From Duganella phyllosphaerae (GTDB taxonomy: Bacteria; Pseudomonadota; Gammaproteobacteria; Burkholderiales; Burkholderiaceae_D), in the NCBI RefSeq assembly GCF_001758785.1, contig NZ_LROM01000152.1, forward strand, positions 1-64,000: 64,000 nucleotides of DNA. The letters run 5' to 3'. The notes beneath the pieces were generated by a model that saw only the letters and a program-made list of their open reading frames with translations, was not told the DNA's origin and made no database searches. Below, piece by piece: positions 42,293 to 48,590 of the stretch. The translations under genes were made by a program, and so were the position numbers. Within the stretch, counting starts at the first letter, position 1; each line of letters starts with the position of its first letter.

Positions 42293-43903
42293 TTAGCCTG
42301 CCAGCGCGAGAGTTCGCGGCCGCGCCGGAAGAGCAGGACGTTGCTGCCCTGCCCCCTCGAGCTTAAAGATATTGACCAGTTGCTCGAGCTGGCGGGCCTG
42401 GTCCTGCATCGACTCGGACGCGGCCGCCGCCTCTTCGACCAGAGCGGCATTTTGCTGGGTCACGCTGTCCATCTCGCTGATGGCCTGGTTGACCTGCATG
42501 ATGCCCGACTCCTGCTCGGCGCTGGCGGCGCTGATCTCAGTCATGATATCGGTCACGCGCCGCACGCTGCCCACGATCTCGTCCATGGTATCGCCGGCGG
42601 CAGCCACCAGCTCCGTGCCGGCAGCCACTTTGTCCACCGAATCGTTGATGAGGGCCTTGATTTCCTTGGCGGCGCTGGCGGACCGGTGTGCCAGGGTGCG
42701 CACCTCGGTGGCCACCACTGCGAAGCCCCTGCCCTGCTCGCCGGCACGCGCCGCTTCCACGGCAGCATTGAGCGCGAGGATATTGGTCTGGAACGCAATG
42801 CCATCGATTACGCCGATAATGTCGGCGATTTTTTTCGCCGAATCGTTAATTGCCGTCATGGTGGTGACCACCTGTCCCACCACCGCGCTGCCGCGCGTTG
42901 CCACGTCCGCTGCACTGCCGGCCATGGCCGTGGCCTGGCGGGCGTTGTCGGCGTTCTGCTTGACCGTGGACGTCAACTCTTCCATCGACGATGCGGTTTC
43001 TTCCAGCGAGCTGGCTTGCTGCTCGGTGCGCGACGACAGGTCCAGGTTGCCTGTGGCAATCTCTTGGCTGGCGGACGCGATGGTTTCGGTGCCCTTGCGG
43101 ACCTCGTTGATGATGTCGTGCAGCTTCTGGATAAAGCCGTTGAGCGAGGTCGCCACCTGGCCGAACTCGGCGGACAGCGCCGGCAAGCGATAGGTCAGAT
43201 CGCCCTCGCCGCTGCGCAAGTCTTCGGTGGCCAGCAGGATCGCCCGCAACGGCTGCAATACCATGCGCGCCAGCAGCGCGGCCAGGAATATCGAGAGAAC
43301 GACCGCCAGCGCACCGCCGCCGATCAGCGTCATTTTGGTGACACCCTGCATGGTTTCGGCATTGCGTGAACGTTCGGCCAGCAAGGCTTGCTCGGCGCTG
43401 GCCAGGTCGGCCAGCGTGGCGCGCATCTGGTCCATTAGCGACTTGCCCTTGTTGGCCTGTTCGAACGCGATCACGTCCTCCATACCGCTGGTGCCGGCAA
43501 TGCTGGCGCGGCGCAGCGCGATGGCTGCCTCGGCGGCCGTGGTACGCCATTGCTGCTCGGCTTCTTCGAGCTTCTTGAGTCGCTGCTGCTGCGTCGCGTT
43601 GTCGGCCGTCAGGGACTGGACCTTCGTCCACGCCTTTTTGAACGCCGCCTGGCCAGCCACGAAAGGCTCGAGCGAAGCCTGCGCGCCCGTCAATGCGAAG
43701 CCGCGCTCGCCCGTCTCCATATTGATCAGGCTCTCCAGCATCGCCTGGCTGGCGCCCAGCACCTCGTGCGTGTGCTCGTTCCAGTCATTGGCGTCATTCA
43801 ATTTTGAAAAATTGACGTAGGCGACCGTCAGCAAGGTCACCAGTATCACCACGATCAGCGAAAAGCCCCCGTACAAACGGGTGCCGATTCCAACGTTGTT
43901 CAT
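42293..43903 (-). CDS. Methyl-accepting chemotaxis protein carried in the prophage
   Basis: 536-aa chemoreceptor, complete. TM1 at residues about 11-33, a periplasmic CHASE3-type helical sensor (HTHEVLGASQAMLESLINMETGERGFALTG, residues about 45-185), TM2 near 190-215, HAMP (RMVLQPLRAILLATEDLRSGEGDLTYRL) and a signalling domain with the conserved hairpin IDGIAFQTNILALNAAVEAARAGEQGRGFAVVA. It should modulate the host CheA/CheW kinase and flagellar motor. No C-terminal CheR-tether pentapeptide is seen. ATG 43903 has AGGAAA upstream. It sits between the packaging genes and the Q-position gene, which is unusual for a phage. Confidence 0.9.
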   Translation of the reverse strand: MNNVGIGTRLYGGFSLIVVILVTLLTVAYVNFSKLNDANDWNEHTHEVLGASQAMLESLINMETGERGFALTGAQASLEPFVAGQAAFKKAWTKVQSLTADNATQQQRLKKLEEAEQQWRTTAAEAAIALRRASIAGTSGMEDVIAFEQANKGKSLMDQMRATLADLASAEQALLAERSRNAETMQGVTKMTLIGGGALAVVLSIFLAALLARMVLQPLRAILLATEDLRSGEGDLTYRLPALSAEFGQVATSLNGFIQKLHDIINEVRKGTETIASASQEIATGNLDLSSRTEQQASSLEETASSMEELTSTVKQNADNARQATAMAGSAADVATRGSAVVGQVVTTMTAINDSAKKIADIIGVIDGIAFQTNILALNAAVEAARAGEQGRGFAVVATEVRTLAHRSASAAKEIKALINDSVDKVAAGTELVAAAGDTMDEIVGSVRRVTDIMTEISAASAEQESGIMQVNQAISEMDSVTQQNAALVEEAAAASESMQDQARQLEQLVNIFKLEGAGQQRPALPARPRTLALAG

Positions 43904-44212
43904 ATCGTTTCCTGTCCGCGACTGTTGCCGTATAGGCATCACCCGCCGTATGTGTCGGCGCCGCCGATCATCGTCACGGACCCGCTGGTGGACACTGAGT
44001 TGTTAAGTATAGGTAGAGTGCGACGGCAGGTAGGAGGCCGGGGAAAACTTGCAGAATGCTCGGGTTCGGGAGCATTGGGACGGGGAGATAGTTCAGATAG
44101 CCGTGCAATCATGATACATCAAAAAATTCCAAAAAGTAACATTGGAAAAATTGATTGCGCGTACCGTGGTATTTTTACTTCTTGTCGAGGGTCCCGTTTG
44201 GCGCTGGATAGG
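43904..44212. other. Intergenic stretch upstream of the chemoreceptor
   Basis: 309 bp without a supported gene. It includes an AT-rich part (44110-44175) that may carry a promoter for the chemoreceptor on the minus strand. I find no clear sigma-70 or FliA-type boxes and no terminal repeats marking a separate insertion. Confidence 0.4.
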
Positions 44213-44377
44213 TCAGTTGCAGTCGTCGCGGTCTGGCTGGCGCAGCGTGAGGATCAGGTGCCAGCCAAGTTGCCGACGGATCTCGTCGGGCGTCGGCGGT
44301 GGGTCGAGCTGCGCGTGCGTGCGGCGCTCGAAGTACACGCGAACGAGCTCATTCGGCGGGCGTGTGGTGTCGGGCAT
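44213..44377 (-). CDS. Small hypothetical protein, 54 aa
   Basis: MPDTTRPPNELVRVYFERRTHAQLDPPPTPDEIRRQLGWHLILTLRQ in segments, ending DDCN. Soluble, charged. ATG 44377 has GAGG upstream and lies directly after a hairpin (44410-44430), so it may have its own transcript or need readthrough. Family unknown. Confidence 0.5.
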   Translation of the reverse strand: MPDTTRPPNELVRVYFERRTHAQLDPPPTPDEIRRQLGWHLILTLRQPDRDDCN

Positions 44378-44409
44378 GGCCGCCTCGATTTTCGGACGCG
44401 GAAATAAGA

Positions 44410-44430
44410 AAGCCACCGCATGGGTGGCTT
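44410..44430 (-). terminator. Hairpin before the small gene at 44213
   Basis: AAGCCACC-5 nt-GGTGGCTT, perfect 8-bp stem; the minus-strand side continues TTCTTATTTC, moderately T-rich. Confidence 0.5.
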
Positions 44431-44539
44431 GAGTATTTGCTCCCGCGCTATCTGCGCGGTGAGCGTTACATACACGCGAGCGGAAGCACATCGGCTGATC
44501 AACTCGCGAATCCCTGCTATCGGTGCCGCCAGAGCGATC

Positions 44540-44673
44540 ATTACGAGTACGGGGAGTAACAGTCAAATAATACAACACGCTCACTAAAAATGGAATTAAT
44601 TTTTACATAGCCCAATGATTCACGAGTGCAACGATGGTATAATTGTTACAATTATAATTAGGCGGAGTGCAAT
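44540..44673 (+). promoter_or_regulatory. AT-rich promoter region of the accessory gene at 44674
   Basis: Strongly AT-rich DNA with TATAAT (44637-44642) and TATAAT again inside ACAATTATAATTAGG just before the ribosome site GGCGGAG. Likely an independent promoter active in the lysogen; the -35 element is not clear by eye. Confidence 0.45.
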
Positions 44674-45804
44674 ATGGCAATTAGTTCGGAAGACAAGGCG
44701 TTCTTTATAGAATTCACCATGAGCAAAATAAGCATTCTATCAGGGGCGTTGTCTCCTCTCGCTAAAAAAGTGCTGGATTTCGAGGGGGTGGGGGAAGTGC
44801 GAGGCGCTCGGCAGATATGGGTCGCCGCGATTCAAACTATGCAAACAGCTGCTCAAAATGGTTACAGACTAACAGAATTGGTTAAGATTTTCGAAGATGT
44901 TTTAACAGCATCAGAAATGTTCATAGATGTAGTTAAGAACCAGACTCCACTCGATGCTGCCGAGGCGGAGACCGAAGTCTCCAAGGTTAGGAAGGAATTC
45001 AGTGAATTGACAACTGAGGAGCTCGTACTTCGACCGGAAACGGGAGAACCTAAGTCTGTCAGGCTCGAATATTTAAGGCGCGATGCCCAGGAATTAAGAG
45101 CCCAAGCGAAGAGAGAAATAGGAATACTGGAATCTAAGGTTGATTCATTGTCTACAGCTGTCAGCGAATCTCAATCGGCCTTTGAAGCGAAAATTCTGCC
45201 ATTGCAATCACAGTATGATCAGGCGCTAAAAGACTATCAGCGTGTGAGGCCTGAGCTTCAGCAAAAGGCCGTCGAACTGGATAAGTTGCTTGGGCTAGCG
45301 GGGAAAAAAGTTTTGGCAGGAAACTATGACCAACATTCGAAACAGGAGCAGGCGTCAGCGAACTGGTTGCGTCGCGGCGCCTTGATTGTAATGTCTTGTG
45401 CGATCGTGCCTTTAGCCGTTTCCCTTATCCAGTTCTCGCACAGTAGTATTTCGATTGAAGAAACCATACTCAGATTCTCATTTTCAATACTACTATCAAT
45501 TCCAGCTGCGTATATGGCGAGAGAATCAACAAAGCACAGGCAACAGCAGTATGCACTGAGGCAAACTGCTCTGGACGTCGGTGCAATAGACGCCTATATC
45601 GCCCCCTTACCTGTAGAAACACAGAATAAAATTAAGGAGGAGATTGCTTCAAAATTGTTCGCGCCTAAATCATTCGACCATGTATCGAAAGAAAGTTATC
45701 CGATCAATATTCAAGAACTTGTTACAAAACTTGTGGGTATCGCGGCAGAGAGGCGTGACCGCGACACGTCCGCAAAGGAAACTAAAGACAAGAGCGAAGC
45801 ATAG
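44674..45804 (+). CDS. AT-rich membrane coiled-coil accessory protein
   Basis: 376-aa protein, MAISSEDKAFFIEFTMSK, with helical N-terminus, a coiled coil (residues about 120-205, RRDAQELRAQAKREIGILESKVDSL), two TM segments near 230-252 and 262-280, and a C-terminal cytosolic domain (RQQQYALRQTALDVGAIDAYIAPLP) of a type I recall at the ends of other two-TM bacterial proteins. It reads against the phage genes from its own promoter in AT-rich DNA, so it is probably expressed in the lysogen. Possible superinfection-exclusion or defence protein. It overlaps the Q-position gene tail-to-tail by 23 bp. Confidence 0.65.
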   Translation: MAISSEDKAFFIEFTMSKISILSGALSPLAKKVLDFEGVGEVRGARQIWVAAIQTMQTAAQNGYRLTELVKIFEDVLTASEMFIDVVKNQTPLDAAEAETEVSKVRKEFSELTTEELVLRPETGEPKSVRLEYLRRDAQELRAQAKREIGILESKVDSLSTAVSESQSAFEAKILPLQSQYDQALKDYQRVRPELQQKAVELDKLLGLAGKKVLAGNYDQHSKQEQASANWLRRGALIVMSCAIVPLAVSLIQFSHSSISIEETILRFSFSILLSIPAAYMARESTKHRQQQYALRQTALDVGAIDAYIAPLPVETQNKIKEEIASKLFAPKSFDHVSKESYPINIQELVTKLVGIAAERRDRDTSAKETKDKSEA

Positions 45805-46321
45805 CAGCAGCGCGGCCATTATGTGCCTGGAGCAGACTCTCCAGTTCACTGACCATATCCAGCGCCTTCTCGCGCTCGAAGCCACCACCGCCGATCTCGC
45901 CCCGGCCGGTACCCCTGCACGGCTGGCAGATCATCCGGGTGGCAGTGCCGGTACCGTGGCAGGTGCCGCACTTCCCGTCGAGCCAATAGGCAAGCGAGCG
46001 CTCAGCAACGCGGCGGTAAAGGGTCAGGGCTGCGCGCACGTCCCACTCGGTACCCTCCTTCACCCACTTGCGTTCACGTCCTTTTTCGGTGACGCGGTTG
46101 GTCCAGATGCGCAGCAGCTGGGCCAGGTTCTGCGTGCCGGACTCGAAGGTTTTGCTGATCGAGCCGTCGGCGTACTTCACGCGGGTGAGCAGCGCGCCGA
46201 AGCCGGCGCCGGTCAGGTCGGCCAGCGCCGCAGCGGCCAGCGGTTCGGCCGCGTGATGCTGCGCGTCGTCCTGCAACGTGCTCGCGCCCAAACTCATTAC
46301 GAACCGATCTGCATAACCCAT
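45782..46321 (-). CDS. Zinc-motif protein in antiterminator Q position
   Basis: 179-aa protein with two CxxCxGxG motifs (CGTCHGTG and CQPCRGTG, residues about 117-140), the DnaJ-type zinc ribbon also found in Q antiterminators of some lambdoid phages. Helical N-terminal half (FGALLTRVKYADGS, then RKWVKEGTEWDVRAALTLYRRVAERSLAYW). It is the last gene of the leftward early operon before the late region, exactly where Q is expected, and so is likely the late-gene activator. This fits the many hairpins in the late operon. Identification is by position and zinc motif. Confidence 0.65.
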   Translation of the reverse strand: MGYADRFVMSLGASTLQDDAQHHAAEPLAAAALADLTGAGFGALLTRVKYADGSISKTFESGTQNLAQLLRIWTNRVTEKGRERKWVKEGTEWDVRAALTLYRRVAERSLAYWLDGKCGTCHGTGTATRMICQPCRGTGRGEIGGGGFEREKALDMVSELESLLQAHNGRAAAMLRSCL

Positions 46322-46434
46322 GTTGTGTTCTCCCGTGGCAACGGCGGAACGTTAACACACGGAAAAATCGAAAACAATTGGCAGAGTGGCAAAGTGTTGC
46401 AATTCCTGACGACCCGTTTCCTGATGACCGTATT

Positions 46435-46845
46435 TCAGCCGTATAGCTCACGCATCGCCTTGGCATGCGCTGCCGCCAGCACGCCCACCTCGAGCACTGG
46501 CAAGGCGCGGACGTAGTGGCTAATGGCCAGGCGGATTGCCGCATACTCGCCCGTCGTAAAGTCGAGCAGCGCGGTCGGGCGGGCGCAGGCCTTGACCTGT
46601 GCACGCCAGGCCTTGACCGACACGTCGTACAGCTTGCGATTGCCCATCTGCGACCACACAGCCGCTGCGGTCAGCAGGTGCTCGGTCAGCACGTTGGTTA
46701 GGTGCACCGGTGCCAGACCGCGCTTGGCCGCGTCGAGCGCGATCAGCACCACCAGCGCGGTGGCGTCGGCATCCTCCTGGCCCACCAACTGCTTCGCGGC
46801 CAGCACGTCGAGCGGGTTTGCCAGGAATGCCTGCCGCGCGCCCAT
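46435..46845 (-). CDS. Phage protein after the DnaC-like gene, 136 aa
   Basis: MGARQAFLANPLDVLAAKQLVGQEDADATALVVLIALDAAKRG; all-helical and soluble. It has ATG 46845 overlapping the DnaC-like stop (TGATG), which is preferred to the frame start at 46884. Not recognised, but proteins in this slot often accompany phage replication genes. C-terminal LAAAHAKAMRELYG. Confidence 0.6.
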   Translation of the reverse strand: MGARQAFLANPLDVLAAKQLVGQEDADATALVVLIALDAAKRGLAPVHLTNVLTEHLLTAAAVWSQMGNRKLYDVSVKAWRAQVKACARPTALLDFTTGEYAAIRLAISHYVRALPVLEVGVLAAAHAKAMRELYG

Positions 46846-47618
46846 CAGGCCGCCCTCCGGGACCGATACGATTCCCAGTCGCACACCACCAGCTGCCCGC
46901 CGCCTTCGCGCAGCCGATCAAAGGCCCGCGCGCCCAGGTATTCCTCGAGCAGCTTGATCGCCAGGTTGCTGATCACGATCGTGGGCCGGCCCGCCTCGTA
47001 GCGGCCGTTGATGATCTCGAACAGCACCAGCTTCTCGGTATCGCTGCCGTGCTGCACACCTACCTCGTCGAGGATCAGCAGGTCCGGCTCCACCAGGTCG
47101 GCGATCGCCTGCGCTTCGGTCTTCGGGTTGCCCTTGGCGTAGGTCTCCTTCACGGACCTGACCGCGCGCATCACCGACGTGAAGACGGCTTGACCGCCCT
47201 GCTCCAGCACCACGTGCGCGACGCCGACGGCCAGGTGGGTCTTCCCGGTACCGACGTCACCGCAAAGAATCAGGCAGGCGCCGGCCTTGCGTACCGCGGC
47301 GAAATTGTCCGCGTACCGCGTGACCATGCGCAGCGCCCTCTCGGCTTCGTCGCAGGTCGGTACGTAGGTGCCGAGGCGGCGGTCGGAGAAGCGCTCAGGG
47401 ATCGCGGCACGCCCCAGACGTGCCTCCCATGCCCGGGTGCGCAGTTCGGCCTGCCAGGAGGCCTGTGCGGCTGCCGTAGCCGCCGCCTCGGCCGCGTGCT
47501 CGCACTTCACGCAGGCAGACCAGCCGCCCGGCAGCAGCAGCGAGGTGTACTCGCCGTGCTGTGCGCAGGTTTCGAGGACCGCGCTCATGAAGCGCGGGCG
47601 GCGCTCAGAACTTGCCAT
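46845..47618 (-). CDS. DnaC-like helicase loader ATPase
   Basis: About 257 aa AAA+ protein: an N-terminal Cys/His stretch (CAQHGEYTSLLLPGGWSACVKCEH) that may bind zinc, Walker A LILCGDVGTGKTHLA, Walker B DLLILDEVGV, sensor TIVISNL and arginine AFDRLREGGG. It loads the host or phage DnaB onto the origin. Two starts are possible, ATG 47618 (used here, overlaps the upstream gene by 14 bp) and ATG 47588; neither has a strong ribosome site. It follows the DUF1376 initiator, as in many lambdoid replication modules. Confidence 0.85.
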   Translation of the reverse strand: MASSERRPRFMSAVLETCAQHGEYTSLLLPGGWSACVKCEHAAEAAATAAAQASWQAELRTRAWEARLGRAAIPERFSDRRLGTYVPTCDEAERALRMVTRYADNFAAVRKAGACLILCGDVGTGKTHLAVGVAHVVLEQGGQAVFTSVMRAVRSVKETYAKGNPKTEAQAIADLVEPDLLILDEVGVQHGSDTEKLVLFEIINGRYEAGRPTIVISNLAIKLLEEYLGARAFDRLREGGGQLVVCDWESYRSRRAA

Positions 47619-48408
47619 CAGCGCCAACCCCTGCCCGGTAATCCTGCGCGGCGAAGTTTCCATGTTTCGTGCCTTTCTGCGGCATCGCCGCTCCAACAGC
47701 CCATTCGGCTTTGTAGTGATCGCCAGGCCCGAAGAAGGTGGCCGGCTGCTTTGTGAACTGCGGTTCGGTGCGGCTGTACAGCACGTAGTTCGCATAGCGC
47801 TGAACCCCGGCCAGCAACGCGCCAGAGGTGACGCCCTCCTTGAGCCGGGCAGCCCACGCCTTGTACGCATCCTTCTTGCTGGCGCCAGGACGGGGCGGAT
47901 AGGCAAGCCACGCTTCCTCGAACTCAGGCGAGTAGTCCGACGGCGGCGAAGCCGAAGTAATGTTCTTTATTGGTTTATGGTTTATGGTTTCTGGTTTATG
48001 GTTAGTTGGAGTGCCGTTCAACGTTTGTTCAACGCTCGTTCCAACGCCCGTTGAACGGCTGTTCAGCATTTGCTGCCTTTTCGTTTCTCTTTTGGCAGCA
48101 GAGGCCCGGCCAGCGGCCGATTTCTGACTGGTGTTGCTGCGATAGTCCTCGATCACCTCTTCGCAGCGAAAATGTACCCAGCCGCGTTCGGTTTTCGTGA
48201 AGAACTCGTTCAACACCTGTTCAACGGCCGTTCGCTCCTCGTTGGTACGGGCGATGATACGGCGGCACAACGAATCGACATCGGGCGTCAACGGCTGCTC
48301 GGTGTCATAGTAGATGTCCATCATGTCGCGGTAGACACTGCGCTCGAGCCTGGTCAGGTGACGGGTAGCGCGGTCGAAGTCTCCGATATGGTGCGGGTAG
48401 TGGTTCAC
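47605..48408 (-). CDS. DUF1376 replication initiator (lambda O-like role)
   Basis: 267-aa protein: N-terminal DUF1376 winged-helix domain MNHYPHHIGDFDRATRHLTRLERSVYRDMMDIYYDTEQPL, a low-complexity linker, and a C-terminal helicase-loader-interacting domain (FEEAWLAYPPRPGASKKDAYKAWAARLKEG, then KQPATFFGPGDHYKAEW). The linker (PTNHKPETINHKPIKN) is encoded by tandem TGGTTTATGG-type repeats flanked by TTCAAC motifs, so the origin probably lies inside the gene, as in lambda O. Start ATG 48408 overlaps the small HTH gene stop. Confidence 0.8.
   Translation of the reverse strand: MNHYPHHIGDFDRATRHLTRLERSVYRDMMDIYYDTEQPLTPDVDSLCRRIIARTNEERTAVEQVLNEFFTKTERGWVHFRCEEVIEDYRSNTSQKSAAGRASAAKRETKRQQMLNSRSTGVGTSVEQTLNGTPTNHKPETINHKPIKNITSASPPSDYSPEFEEAWLAYPPRPGASKKDAYKAWAARLKEGVTSGALLAGVQRYANYVLYSRTEPQFTKQPATFFGPGDHYKAEWAVGAAMPQKGTKHGNFAAQDYRAGVGADGKF
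47966..48068. other. Candidate replication origin with iterons inside the initiator gene
   Basis: An AT-rich track of repeated GGTTTATG units (47971-48003) is followed by closely spaced GTTCAAC-type motifs (near 48016, 48027, 48038 and, inverted, 48049); two more occur near 48207 and 48219. Position inside the initiator gene matches lambda ori. Confidence 0.65.
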
Positions 48409-48590
48409 GGCCTGACCTCCGCCACGCCGATCGTGTAAGCGCTGCGCCCCGTCAGCGCATCGCGCACGGTGGATTCGGCCACGCCGAAGCGGCGCGCCAG
48501 TTCGCGATATCCGGCGCCGCGCACGCCCGGCTTGTGGGCCTCGCGGATCGCGCGGACCTGGTCATCGGTCAGTGCTCGACGGCGCGTCAT
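48405..48590 (-). CDS. Small HTH protein, 61 aa
   Basis: MTRRRALTDDQVRAIREAHKPGVRGAGYRELARRFGVAESTVRDALTG in segments: one helix-turn-helix of the resolvase/HTH_7 style (YRELARRFGVAESTVRDAL). It overlaps both neighbours by 4 bp (stop into the initiator start, start into the helicase-methylase stop), so it is coupled. Likely DNA-binding regulator or origin-binding accessory. Confidence 0.6.
   Translation of the reverse strand: MTRRRALTDDQVRAIREAHKPGVRGAGYRELARRFGVAESTVRDALTGRSAYTIGVAEVRP

Noticed and set aside
42070..42450. 126-aa minus-strand frame after the chemoreceptor
   Set aside because: Half overlaps the MCP in another frame, has no ribosome site, and the non-overlapping part looks random.
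42293..43903. Chromosomal island separating two prophages
   Set aside because: Modules on both sides make up one complete lambda-like set (replication and Q to the right, packaging to the left), and no terminal repeats or integrase flank the receptor.
47966..48068. CRISPR array
   Set aside because: Short direct repeats without regular spacers, located inside a coding gene; better explained as iterons.
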